From assembly GCF_009711165.2 (NCBI RefSeq), contig NZ_WMID02000005.1, positions 218,135-282,134 on the forward strand: a stretch of 64,000 nucleotides of DNA. The letters are read 5' to 3'. The notes beneath the pieces are model-generated. The model was not told where the DNA came from, did not search any database, and saw only the letters and a program-made list of their open reading frames with translations. The translations under genes were made by a program, and so were the position numbers. Of this stretch, positions 7,892 through 17,974 are shown one piece after another. Source of the DNA: Flavobacterium sp. MC2016-06. Lineage in GTDB: Bacteria; Bacteroidota; Bacteroidia; Flavobacteriales; Flavobacteriaceae. Position 1 is the first letter of the stretch. Every line of letters starts with the position of its first letter.

Positions 7892-10800
7892 ATGACAAAT
7901 TTTATTAGGATTAAAAAAGGTACTGACAGCGTATCTGGATTTAATTTGATAAAGAAGACAATCCTGTTTTGTGTATTGTTTTCGTTATCTCAAGTTCATG
8001 GATATGCTATTAGTTTTAAGAGTACAACAACTTCAAAAGATGTACTAGAGCAAAAAAGTATTAAAGGACAAGTTACCGATGAAAATGGTGTACCGCTGCC
8101 AGGAGTAACTATTTTAGAAAAAGGAAGTAAAAATAGCACCTTGACAGATTTTGACGGAAAATTTACTTTAAAAGTAGATAACGAAAATTCGGTATTAGTC
8201 TTTTCTTATTTGGGTTATGTAACTGCAGAAGTTACTTTAAAAGAACAAACTACAATTAATGTAAAATTACAAAAAGCAACAACATCATTAGACGAGGTAG
8301 TTGTAGTAGGTTATGGTAAAATGAAGAAAAAGGATTTAACGGGAGCAATTGTTCAGATTACACCAGACAAGTTAGCAAACCAAAATCCGCAAACCGTTCA
8401 AGACATCCTGAGAGGTACTCCTGGCGTAAGAGTAGGTTACGATCCTTCTGCAAAAGGAGGAGGAAGATTGCAAATACGTGGACAAACTTCTGTTTACAAT
8501 CCGAATAATGATGGTGTACATAATTCGCCGCTTATTATTTTAGACGGAATGCAGTTTTATGGTGAGCTTTCAGAAATTAACCCTGATGATATCGGACAGA
8601 TCGATATTTTAAAAGACGCATCGGCTGCATCTGTATACGGTGCAAAAGCAGCAGCAGGAGTTATTCTTATTTCTACCAAAAAAGGCAAAACCGGTAAGCC
8701 TATCGTTAGTTTTAGTACAAATACCACAATTAGTAACAAGAGCGCCTATCGCGGTGTATATTCTCCAGAAGGGTATTTAAAATATCGTGAAGATTGGGAG
8801 ACTGCCCAAACTTATGGTGTTAATACAACAAGCGGGCAATACGAAGCATTTATTTCTGGAACGGTTGCCGCTGGTAAACCGGGATATTTCTCAAGCCCTA
8901 ATGATTTGGGTAAATGGGGCATTACAGAAGCCCAATGGTTAGCATATCAGCCAGCTGCGCAAACAGCAGGAAAAAGCTCGAAAGAAGTGTGGGGAACACG
9001 TTTGGGATTGAATTTTGATCCTTCGCTGATGGCTAATTTCTTGGCAGGAAAAACACACGATTGGAGTAATAGCTCTTTTAGAACAGGGATTAATCATGAT
9101 AATAATTTGAGTATTTCTGGAGCAAGTGATAAGGTAAATTATTATATGTCTTTTGGTTATTTAACTTCAGAAGGAGCTATTGTTGGAAACGATTATAAAG
9201 CAGCTCGTTCTAATATGAAAATTGACGCTAAAATTACGGATTGGCTTGATTTTGTGGCAAATGTTAATTTTCAGGATCGCTCAGATGGAGATGTTACTCC
9301 TTCTTTAGGTACAAATTCTGGAGATAATAATATGATGAGAACCAGCCCGTTTGGAACCTTTATAGATGCAAATGGCAACTATGAAAGACAGCCAATGGGG
9401 AAAAATGTTTCTGGACAGAATTATAACTATTACTATGAACGCCAATTTATAGAGAAGGAAACAGGATATACTACATTGAATACTATTTTTAATACAAAGA
9501 TAACATTGCCTGCAGGTATTACGTATTCATTTAACATTGCTCCTCGTTATCAATTTTTTCACGATCGCTATTTCAGGTCAACACAAAACCCAAACTGGCC
9601 AGCAGCTACGACTGGAGTAAATAGAAATAATGCTACAAGATTTGATTATAACTTGAATAATACATTAGCGTGGGATTATACAATTGCTGAAAAACATCAC
9701 ATCATTGCAACTTTTGTTCAGGAAGCTGAAGAACGCCGTTATTGGTCAGACGGAATGGATGCTTATAATATTCAACCTTCAGATGCTTTAGGTTTTCATA
9801 ATGTTAATACTGCAACTTTGGCCAATAGTGTACTTAGATCAAAAGATACACATGAAACAGCTGATGCATTGATGGCAAGACTTTTCTATTCGTTTGATAA
9901 TCGTTATATGCTGACAGCTACTGTCCGTCGTGACGGATATTCGGCATTTGGAGCTTCAAATCCTTATGCAGTTTTCCCTTCTTTTGGAGTGGCATGGAAT
10001 TTTAAAAATGAAAACTGGTTTCAATGGGAACCTATGAGTACAGGTAAATTACGTTTGTCTTGGGGTAAAAATGGAAACAGGTCTCTTGATGATCCGTACA
10101 TTTCTTTGGCAAACTTAGTCAATACTGGAACAATGGGATATTTAGATGCTGGAGGAAAACCGCTTGAAATTAAGTATTTAGCACTAGATCGTATGGCAAA
10201 TCCAAATTTGGTATGGGAAAAAACAACATCAACAAATATTGGTCTTGACTTAGGTTTCTTACATGATCGTATTACTGCTACTTTAGATATGTACAGATCA
10301 GCTACACACGATATGATTATGAGTCAATCTCTGCCTGGTTTTACTGGATTTTCATCAATTGCAACTAATCTTGGAGAGGTTCAGAATCAAGGTATAGAAT
10401 TGAGTGTCAATACTCTTAATGTGAAAAAATCAAACTTCGAATGGAGTACCACATTTGGGATATCTTACAACGAAAATAAAATTATCTCATTGTATGGTAA
10501 TAAGGTAGATATTAAGGATGCTAATGGTAATGTAATTGGAAGTAAAGAGGGAGATGATTCAGCTAATGGATGGTTTATTGGTAGACCAATAACTCAAATT
10601 TGGGATTATAAAGTAACTGGAATTTGGCAAAAGGACGAATGGAAAGAAGCTCAAAAATACGGACAGCGTCCTGGAGATCCAAAAGTTCAAAACAGTTATA
10701 CTGCAGATGATGTGGACGCAGTAGGACCTGATGGCCCTTATAAAAAAGCAGTTTATAATGAAAAAGACAAACAGTTTTTAGGAAATTCAAATTCTCCTGT

Positions 10801-11266
10801 ACAATGGTCGATGCGTAATGATTTTAAGATTTATAAAAGATGGGATTTGGCTATTAGTATGTATTCTAATAATGGAGGCAAGTCACTTAGTTCAACTTAT
10901 ATGAATACTTTCAACGATAGTAGTTTGTATAAATTCAACTTCAATCCATATGTAAATCCATATTGGACACTTGACAACCCAACTAATCAGTGGGCACGTC
11001 TTGACGCTAAAGGACCTGCTGGAACTCCGGTTGCTCCGGGTAGAATATATGATCGCAGTTTTATTCGTCTAGATAATATTTCGATAGCTTATTCGCTGCC
11101 TAAAGATCTTTTAGAACGTGCACATATTAAAAATCTAAAAATTTACACTTCGGTTCAAAACGTAGCAACTTGGTCGGCTTCTAAGGAATGGAAATATTTT
11201 GGAGATCCTGAAACAGGAGGATTGGCTACCAGACAGTTTAATTTAGGTTTAAACGTACAACTTTAA
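7892..11266 (+). CDS. SusC/RagA family TonB-linked outer-membrane transporter
   Basis: This protein of about 1124 residues begins with a signal peptide, then a carboxypeptidase-regulatory-like domain (KGQVTDENGVPLPGVT onward). The TonB-dependent plug follows, announced by SLDEVVVVGYGKMKKKDLTG. It includes PLIILDGMQF and DILKDASAASVYGAKAAAGV, both typical of SusC. A long beta-barrel reaches the C-terminus. With the SusD lipoprotein 13 bases downstream it would form the lid-and-barrel complex that imports oligosaccharides. The ATG at 7892 is preferred over a TTG at 7880. The promoter box upstream is shared with the lyase-like gene at 13667. The glycan is unknown. Confidence 0.95.
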   Translation: MTNFIRIKKGTDSVSGFNLIKKTILFCVLFSLSQVHGYAISFKSTTTSKDVLEQKSIKGQVTDENGVPLPGVTILEKGSKNSTLTDFDGKFTLKVDNENSVLVFSYLGYVTAEVTLKEQTTINVKLQKATTSLDEVVVVGYGKMKKKDLTGAIVQITPDKLANQNPQTVQDILRGTPGVRVGYDPSAKGGGRLQIRGQTSVYNPNNDGVHNSPLIILDGMQFYGELSEINPDDIGQIDILKDASAASVYGAKAAAGVILISTKKGKTGKPIVSFSTNTTISNKSAYRGVYSPEGYLKYREDWETAQTYGVNTTSGQYEAFISGTVAAGKPGYFSSPNDLGKWGITEAQWLAYQPAAQTAGKSSKEVWGTRLGLNFDPSLMANFLAGKTHDWSNSSFRTGINHDNNLSISGASDKVNYYMSFGYLTSEGAIVGNDYKAARSNMKIDAKITDWLDFVANVNFQDRSDGDVTPSLGTNSGDNNMMRTSPFGTFIDANGNYERQPMGKNVSGQNYNYYYERQFIEKETGYTTLNTIFNTKITLPAGITYSFNIAPRYQFFHDRYFRSTQNPNWPAATTGVNRNNATRFDYNLNNTLAWDYTIAEKHHIIATFVQEAEERRYWSDGMDAYNIQPSDALGFHNVNTATLANSVLRSKDTHETADALMARLFYSFDNRYMLTATVRRDGYSAFGASNPYAVFPSFGVAWNFKNENWFQWEPMSTGKLRLSWGKNGNRSLDDPYISLANLVNTGTMGYLDAGGKPLEIKYLALDRMANPNLVWEKTTSTNIGLDLGFLHDRITATLDMYRSATHDMIMSQSLPGFTGFSSIATNLGEVQNQGIELSVNTLNVKKSNFEWSTTFGISYNENKIISLYGNKVDIKDANGNVIGSKEGDDSANGWFIGRPITQIWDYKVTGIWQKDEWKEAQKYGQRPGDPKVQNSYTADDVDAVGPDGPYKKAVYNEKDKQFLGNSNSPVQWSMRNDFKIYKRWDLAISMYSNNGGKSLSSTYMNTFNDSSLYKFNFNPYVNPYWTLDNPTNQWARLDAKGPAGTPVAPGRIYDRSFIRLDNISIAYSLPKDLLERAHIKNLKIYTSVQNVATWSASKEWKYFGDPETGGLATRQFNLGLNVQL

Positions 11267-11279
11267 AAATTATTCAAAA

Positions 11280-13283
11280 ATGAAAAGATATATAAAAAAT
11301 AAAATTTCAAGACTAGTGCCTTTAATAGTATTGGTTGCTTTATCTAGTTCTTGTACAAAAGATTTTCTCGATTCAGACCCGCTTTCGTTTTACGAACCAG
11401 AGGCTACATTTTCTACAGAAGCTGGTTTGCAGGCAACTTTAGCATTGTGCGATAAACAGCTGCGTAATAATTATATTCACTATAATTATTCGGGTGTTAA
11501 TGTGCCAATTGGTACAGAGTATCTTTTCTCTGACATGGCACAATATGGAAAAACGGATACAGGCAGTAATACTGCAGATTATGCTGCTACTGTTGTTCCT
11601 ACTGGAGATTTCCGAAGAGATGCAGGTGGTGAGAATCTTTATCTTGGATTTCTTTGGACAGAAGCCTATACAGGTATTAAAAATGCTAATACCGTATTAA
11701 CGTATATTGGGAATGTGACCACTTTATCAGAAGAGGTTAAAAATAAATATATTGGGCAGGCTTATTTTCATAGAGCATATCGTTATCTGAATTTAGTGTA
11801 TGAATTTGGAGATATACCGTTGATTACTAAAATATTGGAAGTTCCAAAGCAGAGTTATTATTCTACTAAAAAAGAAGCCATCATAGAAATGATTACAGCA
11901 GATATGGAGAAAGCTGTACAATGGGTACCTGAGCAGTCAAAAATAGGATATGTAGGTATGGTTAGTAAAGGAGCATGCCGTCAGTTATTAATAAAATGTT
12001 ATTTGGCGTCTGGCAGATTTGCTGATGCAGAAGCACAAGCCAATATTTTGATTAATCAATCCGGTTATTCTTTGGTACAAGGCAATTTAGGAATTTTTGA
12101 TCCGGGAGGAAATCCTACCGCATGGCCTATTACCAGAAATGTAATCTGGGATTTGCATAGACCTGAGAACAAGGTGATCACTGCTAATACTGAAGCGATA
12201 TTGGTTGCACCAAATGGAGGAGCACAATCATTTTTAGCCTTTTCTTCGATGAGAATTTTTGGGCCAAACTGGAATGATGCTAATTTAATTACCCCTGATG
12301 GTAAAACAGCAGCACCGCGTTTTCCATTGACGGATAAGACTAATTATAATGCAAAATACGATTATCAAAGAGCAATAGGGCGCGGTATTGGGACTATAAG
12401 TGGTTCTTATTATTCACAGCATCCTATGTGGGTTGTAAATCATATAGAAGACAAGGCAGATCTTAGACATAACAGCACCGTTGGAAACTGGGTGAATATG
12501 GAAGACCTTAAATACGCTCCTGGAGCAGGTGGCAGTGCTGCATGGGCTGGGCAGAATTTTAGAATGAAAGATGCATCTGGCAAACTGTTAGCGCAAGATT
12601 CTATTCGTGATTGGTTTGATTTTCCGCATTATAAAATCTTTTTGCACGATGTTGTAGCAGAAGCTAATCCTGCAGCAAATGATTTTCAAGGAGCTACAGC
12701 AGGTGCTAGTGCACATTTATACATATATCGTTTAGCCGAAACGTATCTATTACGTGCTGAAGCGCGTTTTTATCAAGGCAACGCTACAGGAGCTGCTCAA
12801 GATGTGAATGTCGTAAGAACAAGAGCAAAAGCTTCGCAAATGTATACCACAGTAACAATTGGTGATATTTGTGCAGAAAGAGGAAGAGAGCTTTATCTTG
12901 AAGAATGGAGAAATGTAGAGTTAAAACGTATTTCACACTGTTTAGCTCTAAGCGGAAAACCAGACGAATGGGGCAATACTTATAGCGTAACCAATTGGGA
13001 TAAACAATCTGGAACAGATGCATCGGGAGGTAGTTATTGGTATCAGCGTATTGTGCATTATACCCTTTACAACAAATATCCAGCTGGTATTGCCATTAAA
13101 CCTGGTGTAAAGTTTTACAGTATGGACAAACGTAATAATTACTGGCCAATTCCGTATAGACTTGCTATAGAGCCAAATATTAAAGGTCAGTTAAGTCAGA
13201 ACTTTGGTTATGATGGTTACAATGCAGGTGTTAAAGTCTGGGATAAATGGGAAGATGCCGTTGCAGATGAAAGTAAAATTTAA
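11280..13283 (+). CDS. SusD/RagB family nutrient-binding lipoprotein
   Basis: The 667-residue product carries a lipoprotein signal peptide with lipobox LSSSC and lipidated C25. The classic SusD opening follows (CTKDFLDSDPLSFYEPEATFS). TPR-like helices follow, with the conserved AYFHRAYRYLNLVYEFGDIPL segment and the C-terminal YLLRAEARFYQGN and RGRELYLEEWRNVELKR motifs. It starts 13 bases after susC and is surely co-transcribed with it. It would cap the SusC barrel on the cell surface and bind the glycan. A terminator lies at 13368-13398. Confidence 0.95.
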   Translation: MKRYIKNKISRLVPLIVLVALSSSCTKDFLDSDPLSFYEPEATFSTEAGLQATLALCDKQLRNNYIHYNYSGVNVPIGTEYLFSDMAQYGKTDTGSNTADYAATVVPTGDFRRDAGGENLYLGFLWTEAYTGIKNANTVLTYIGNVTTLSEEVKNKYIGQAYFHRAYRYLNLVYEFGDIPLITKILEVPKQSYYSTKKEAIIEMITADMEKAVQWVPEQSKIGYVGMVSKGACRQLLIKCYLASGRFADAEAQANILINQSGYSLVQGNLGIFDPGGNPTAWPITRNVIWDLHRPENKVITANTEAILVAPNGGAQSFLAFSSMRIFGPNWNDANLITPDGKTAAPRFPLTDKTNYNAKYDYQRAIGRGIGTISGSYYSQHPMWVVNHIEDKADLRHNSTVGNWVNMEDLKYAPGAGGSAAWAGQNFRMKDASGKLLAQDSIRDWFDFPHYKIFLHDVVAEANPAANDFQGATAGASAHLYIYRLAETYLLRAEARFYQGNATGAAQDVNVVRTRAKASQMYTTVTIGDICAERGRELYLEEWRNVELKRISHCLALSGKPDEWGNTYSVTNWDKQSGTDASGGSYWYQRIVHYTLYNKYPAGIAIKPGVKFYSMDKRNNYWPIPYRLAIEPNIKGQLSQNFGYDGYNAGVKVWDKWEDAVADESKI

Positions 13284-13367
13284 ATCCCCTTATTTGTCTT
13301 AAATTGAAGCTTTAGGAATATAACAATAACATAAACAGCTTCATACTATCCAAAAGAAAGCTAAAGC

Positions 13368-13400
13368 AAAAACGAGTTAATTTATTTAACTCGTTTTTTT
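13368..13400 (+). terminator. Terminator of the susCD operon
   Basis: The arms 13368-13380 (AAAAACGAGTTAA) and 13386-13398 are fully complementary around a 5-base loop. The hairpin runs straight into a T tract. Confidence 0.85.
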
Positions 13401-13496
13401 GTTTTAGAATATGCTCATTATTAATTGTTTGAATACTGTATGTTTTTTTATTGATATTATTTTTTTAACCTAAAATATTGATACAAAATTCATTAG

Positions 13497-13563
13497 CAAG
13501 ACTTTTTTGTACCTAAAAACGTACTTTATTACTCCTTGTGAAAATTCTTATTAATCAACTTTG
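13497..13563 (+). promoter_or_regulatory. Conserved box and -7 element upstream of the lyase-like gene
   Basis: This is the second copy of the box described at 7737-7804: CAAGACTTT, then TACCTAAAAACGTA and TTTATTACTCC (to 13535). CAACTTTG at 13556-13563 stands in the -7 position. Box-to-start spacing is similar in both copies, which supports common control of susCD and the gene at 13667. Confidence 0.65.
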
Positions 13564-13666
13564 CAATGTCAATTGATGTAAATTTTGAGAATGAGATAAA
13601 ACCGTCTTTTTCAGCATCAAAGGATATAATTACTATCTATTATTTACTAACCTTTAATTTTTTAAA

Positions 13667-14455
13667 ATGAAAAAAATCTTAAGATTAACAAGTTTGCTAT
13701 TTATTACAGCATTAGTGTTTAATTCCTGTGGAAATGAACAAGATTTACATGAGCCACAAGCCGTTAATAAGGACGAGCAAAAAATCGTTAACAATGAAGC
13801 CGTCTCGGCTAATGTAACATCAGAAAGTGCGACAGCAAAAGGTGGTGGTGCAGGAGCTAAAACGATCACATTACAAACAAATACCCTAACATGTCCTGGT
13901 GGTTTGTGTACATCGTATAGTGTTTCATCAACAGGCATTTACACCGTTTGGTTCAAGATGAAATTTAATTCCGGATTTTATTGGAGCAGAGGAGGTAAAT
14001 GCGGTTATGGAATATTAATTGGAGATCAAAATACCGGTGGTGACCCAGGATGGGATGGCAATGGAGGTAGTGCGAGATTTATGTGGTATTGCCCGAATGG
14101 ATCAAACACTGCCAAAGGAAGCGGCGCTTATCTACAGCCTTACGTTTATTATAGAGATCAACCGGGACAATTTGGTAATGATTTTGGAAAAAAATATTAC
14201 ATTCAAGAAGGAGTGACCTACGATTGTCAAATATCTGTTAAGTTAAATACAGGTTCAAGTACTAATGGATATGTCAAATATTATGTAAACGGCACGGAGA
14301 TATTAAATCAAACAATTCGCTGGGTGACCAACGATGCTAAACGAGTTATTAATGCAGTAAGTCTTCACACTTTCCGTGGCGGTAGTCAAGATTACTGGAC
14401 AGCTCCTGTAACAAGTTCTATTTATTATCAAGATGCAGCTTGGGATGCTCAATAG
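13667..14455 (+). CDS. Lipoprotein resembling polysaccharide lyase family 14
   Basis: The 262-residue product has a lipoprotein signal (lipobox VFNSC, C21) and a Gly-rich linker near residue 60. A single beta-jelly-roll-like domain follows. GGKCGYGILIGD at about 110, then GGSARFMWYC, a Tyr-rich YVYYRD segment, a VKLNTGSSTNGYVKYYVNG stretch and a late LHTFRGGSQDYW match the order of blocks in PL14-type lyases. There, GGKLPG, SARLMWR, LN..G..NG and FFGG occur. The Lys in GGK is kept. PL14 enzymes cleave alginate or glucuronan by beta-elimination. This protein may instead be a carbohydrate-binding relative. It has its own promoter sharing the susC box. Confidence 0.55.
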   Translation: MKKILRLTSLLFITALVFNSCGNEQDLHEPQAVNKDEQKIVNNEAVSANVTSESATAKGGGAGAKTITLQTNTLTCPGGLCTSYSVSSTGIYTVWFKMKFNSGFYWSRGGKCGYGILIGDQNTGGDPGWDGNGGSARFMWYCPNGSNTAKGSGAYLQPYVYYRDQPGQFGNDFGKKYYIQEGVTYDCQISVKLNTGSSTNGYVKYYVNGTEILNQTIRWVTNDAKRVINAVSLHTFRGGSQDYWTAPVTSSIYYQDAAWDAQ

Positions 14456-14517
14456 TAGTATCTATTAGCTTTAGCGACTTATAACGGCATAAGTTTATAA
14501 GCTGTCTCAATATTAAG

Positions 14518-14564
14518 AATTCCATAACAAACAGAATACAAACTGTTGTTATGGAATTTTTTTT
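14518..14564 (+). terminator. Terminator after the lyase-like gene
   Basis: The arms 14518-14534 and 14543-14558 pair over 16 bases with one bulged A, and are followed by a T tract. It separates this gene from the seven-gene operon that begins at 14762. Confidence 0.8.
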
Positions 14565-14761
14565 ATAGAGATGATTTAATACTTTTTTTATAAATGAAGA
14601 GATACTGAATCATTTAAAAATTTGATTACATCTTTTTGAAGATGTTAGATCTTATACTGCGATTTAGGTTTCTTATGGATAAGAATTCGGTACTCATACC
14701 TTTTTTTTAATTTCAGCTGTTGTGTCAATGTATTTTTATAAGAAATAAAAATAAAAAACCA

Positions 14762-16114
14762 ATGACAAATTCAACTAACTCAGACCAGCAAACATGTCCA
14801 TATTTGGCGCAGCAAGCAGCGACAGCAGTAATTCCAGACATTACAACTCCACTTGTATCAACAACTAATCAACAGCCAGTTATTGGAACTTCTAATATCG
14901 GGCTCTTAAATAGTTTTATTGGTACTTGGAACAGCCCTACAGGAGCTGACGCAACAGGTTACAATGTAATGCCTCTGCCACAAGTAGATACTCCCAACGG
15001 TTACATCACTAAAAACTTTCCTTATTTTGAAGAAATCTCATTCTCGGCTATAGCTGGTGGTGCACCAAATCGTGAAGGACAGTATACACAGACAAGCGGC
15101 GTGTTGTTTTATGAGCAAAGAGTTTACATTGCAAACAATGCCGATCCAAGTGGCGCACAGCCAATTCAAAATACCTTAATTCATGCCGAAAATGGTGCTT
15201 GGCTGTATCATAATATAATGAACCAATTAGAGGGACCATATGGTCCAGATTTTGTTCCAGATCCAAATTTAATTCCCTCACAAAATTTAGCAACTCAGTA
15301 CAACAAACAAATTTCGGTACCTCATGGTGTTTCTATTTTAATGACAGGAGGACCAGTTAATTCTGGAACAGGAAATCCAGTTTTTCCAACTGCGGATAGA
15401 ACTCAGTTACCATTCACAGATCCTACGATTATTGATCCATCAACTTATTTGACACAACAATTGGCTGGATTGAATGCTAAAGGCATTACTGTTACTAATT
15501 ATTCAAGTATTACAGTTAGTACTACTAATCAAGGCGGTGGAGTAAGTAATATAAATTTTGAAAGTTCTTTTGGAAAAGTACTTTCAATGAACACCACTTG
15601 GTACGTTGAAACTTTAAGTAACGGAACCACGCAGTTACAATACATTCAAAATATTGTTTTAGAGTTTATAATTGATGGTCTTCCAACACCTTTTTTACAT
15701 ATTGACGCCAACACGCTGCAATTAGTAGAAACGTTTGTTCAGGTTAATTCAACGCAGCCATGGCAGGATACAGGAATTACTGTACAAGGAAGCCCAGTAA
15801 CAATAAGTTACAAGTCTGGTTTATGGACTGCAGATCCAGCAACAAATAATGGTAATCTATATGACGCAAATGGATGTCCAGGTAATATTATACCTCCATC
15901 ACTAACAGGCTATCCAATTCAAGGTATAAATATGGGTGCGCTAATAGGACAAGTTGGAACTAATCCTCCATTTTTAATTGGAGACGGACCAACTATAACT
16001 CCAGCAGGACAAAGCGGGACATTGAAATTATGTATCAATGATGATTTATATGGTATATACGGATCTGGATTAACCGATAACATTGGCAGTTTACAAGTGC
16101 GTATACAGCTTTAA
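14762..16114 (+). CDS. Haem-barrel (nitrobindin-like) and LecA-like lectin fusion protein
   Basis: The product is 450 residues if it starts at the ATG at 14762, which I prefer over a TTG at 14720. No signal peptide is visible. Residues about 45-330 resemble the FABP/nitrobindin-like haem-binding barrel, with LNSFIGTWNSPTGADATGYN, YFEEISFSAIAGG and a later LIHAENGAWLYH. The last 85 or so residues resemble the PA-IL/LecA galactose lectin: NMGALIGQVGTNPPFLIGDG, SGTLKLCINDD and DNIGSLQVRI. In LecA the matching Asn/Asp residues hold the calcium and sugar. It is the first gene of a seven-gene operon, 94 bases before the decarboxylase. The joint role is unknown; binding a haem or hydrophobic ligand at a glycan surface is inference. 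Confidence 0.6.
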   Translation: MTNSTNSDQQTCPYLAQQAATAVIPDITTPLVSTTNQQPVIGTSNIGLLNSFIGTWNSPTGADATGYNVMPLPQVDTPNGYITKNFPYFEEISFSAIAGGAPNREGQYTQTSGVLFYEQRVYIANNADPSGAQPIQNTLIHAENGAWLYHNIMNQLEGPYGPDFVPDPNLIPSQNLATQYNKQISVPHGVSILMTGGPVNSGTGNPVFPTADRTQLPFTDPTIIDPSTYLTQQLAGLNAKGITVTNYSSITVSTTNQGGGVSNINFESSFGKVLSMNTTWYVETLSNGTTQLQYIQNIVLEFIIDGLPTPFLHIDANTLQLVETFVQVNSTQPWQDTGITVQGSPVTISYKSGLWTADPATNNGNLYDANGCPGNIIPPSLTGYPIQGINMGALIGQVGTNPPFLIGDGPTITPAGQSGTLKLCINDDLYGIYGSGLTDNIGSLQVRIQL

Positions 16115-16208
16115 ATACTAAAACTGAAATGTCTTCAAAAGAGCAAGAACCCAATGATCTCTAGCTGAAAGACATTATATGACTTCCTAATCTAGAAAAT
16201 CAAACCAA

Positions 16209-17927
16209 ATGAAAACTACTAAAGAATTTACAGTTGCAGATTATCTGCTCACTCGACTTAAACAATTAAATGTTACCGAAGTTTTTCAAATTCCAGGCGA
16301 TTATGTAAAACATTTTACACAGGCTTTAGAAAACTTTGAAGGTGTTAAAACGATTGGAACTTCTAATGAATTGGATGCTTCTTATGCAGCAGATGCTTAT
16401 GCACGTACCCGAGGCTTAGGTGCTGTATCTCTACAATATGGAGTAAGTACTTTTAGTGCCTTAAATGCAATTGCAGGAGCTTATGTAGAACGCAGTCCTG
16501 TTGTTGTAATTAGTGCTGCTCCGGGAGCAGATGCCAGACAAATAGGGAATATGTACAATGTACTTTATCATCACTCGACAGGGAATCTCAACGCAGATCA
16601 AGAAGTGTATGAAAGAGTAACTGTTGCAGCTGAAACGTTGAGTAGCTCTGTAGATGCTCCAGAAAAAATCGACAATTTAATTATCGCAGCACTTACACAC
16701 CAGCGTCCTGTTTATATAGCATGTTATAAAGAAGTGTGGGGAGAACCCTGCCCGAAGCCATCTAATAAAAAATTAGAGGCTCAAATAATAAAGAGTGAAA
16801 AAGCAGCACTCGAAAATGCTGTTTCTCAAGCTTGGACTCAAATTAGTCAAGCAAAATCACCTCTAATTTTGGCAGGTGTAGAAATCTTGCGTCACGATTT
16901 AACCAATCAACTAGAAGAACTTATCAAAGAAAGCGGTATGTTGTATACTACCACTTCGCTGGGAAAAACGGTTCTGGATGAAAAAGGAGATAAATTTATT
17001 GGCACCTATTCAGATCAAGCCTCAATACCAGAAGTAATCAAGCTGGTTGAAGCTTCAGATTGTATTCTGTCTTTAGGAACAATTATTACTGATGATTATT
17101 TATGGCTCGTAGAAAATAAATTTTCAGATATGATTCAGGCCACCACGCAAGAAATGCGAGTTGGTTATTTTACGTATCAAAATGTAACTTTAAAAGACTT
17201 TATAGAAGCATTAATCGAACGTTTTAAAAAAGCATCAGCATATCCTTTAAAAACGAAAGCGCCAGCACAGCCAAAATTTCCAGAACCTTGGAGATCTAAC
17301 TCAGATCCTAAATACGATAAAACACCCGAAGTAATCACATTCAATCGCTTTTTTGAGCATACAGTTTCTTTCTTAGAAAAGAATAAAATGCTGAAAGATA
17401 TTGTGATGACTTTTGGCGTGAGCTCATCTATGTATGTGGCTACCAATATTTACGGATTAGCAAAGAATGCCTTTATTTCTTCGGCAGCTTGGCAGTGTAT
17501 AGGTTTTGAAACGGGTGCAGCTTCTGGTGCGCAGCTTGGAAGCGGTAAACAGGCTTGGACTATAGCCGGAGATGGAGGTTTTATGATGGTTGCACAATCA
17601 CTTTCGACCCTTGTAAAATACAATATCAACTCGATAATGTTTGTAATGAGTAACGGTGTGTATGCCATAGAGCAGGTATATGTAGATATAGACTCGTTTG
17701 AGGCAGGAACAAGTCATAAGTTTGATGAATTTGATATTCTTCCAAAATGGGATTATCAAGCATTAGCTAAAGCATTTGGGGCAAACAGCTACCGAGCTGA
17801 AACCGTTACAGAGTTAGATGAAGTACTTCTTAAACTTAAGAAAAAAACAAATCTTCCAACTCTGGTAGAAATTGTAATCCCGCAAAAAGATCTAGCACAG
17901 CAAATGGCAAGATTGGGTAACGAATAA
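16209..17927 (+). CDS. ThDP-dependent 2-oxo acid decarboxylase (pyruvate/indolepyruvate type)
   Basis: The 572-residue protein has the three-domain plan of pyruvate and indolepyruvate decarboxylases. The cofactor-activating E54 lies in TSNELDASYAADAYAR. The catalytic His pair H121-H122 is in LYHHSTG. The ThDP/Mg motif starts at about residue 453 with AGDGGFMMVAQSLST and ends in SNGVYAIEQ. These enzymes turn 2-oxo acids into aldehydes and CO2. The gene lies 47 bases before a flavin amino acid oxidase, whose product would be an imino or 2-oxo acid. It may therefore take the oxidase product, which fits an aromatic or branched amino acid pathway. The substrate itself cannot be read. Confidence 0.85.
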   Translation: MKTTKEFTVADYLLTRLKQLNVTEVFQIPGDYVKHFTQALENFEGVKTIGTSNELDASYAADAYARTRGLGAVSLQYGVSTFSALNAIAGAYVERSPVVVISAAPGADARQIGNMYNVLYHHSTGNLNADQEVYERVTVAAETLSSSVDAPEKIDNLIIAALTHQRPVYIACYKEVWGEPCPKPSNKKLEAQIIKSEKAALENAVSQAWTQISQAKSPLILAGVEILRHDLTNQLEELIKESGMLYTTTSLGKTVLDEKGDKFIGTYSDQASIPEVIKLVEASDCILSLGTIITDDYLWLVENKFSDMIQATTQEMRVGYFTYQNVTLKDFIEALIERFKKASAYPLKTKAPAQPKFPEPWRSNSDPKYDKTPEVITFNRFFEHTVSFLEKNKMLKDIVMTFGVSSSMYVATNIYGLAKNAFISSAAWQCIGFETGAASGAQLGSGKQAWTIAGDGGFMMVAQSLSTLVKYNINSIMFVMSNGVYAIEQVYVDIDSFEAGTSHKFDEFDILPKWDYQALAKAFGANSYRAETVTELDEVLLKLKKKTNLPTLVEIVIPQKDLAQQMARLGNE

Positions 17928-17974
17928 AAACTTCCACTAAACAAACAAATAAAAACCTTAAAAAACTTACGATC

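Noticed and set aside
13654-13938. Minus-strand open frame over the lyase-like gene
   Set aside because: It is a shadow frame on the opposite strand of a gene with a clear lipoprotein signal and conserved motifs.
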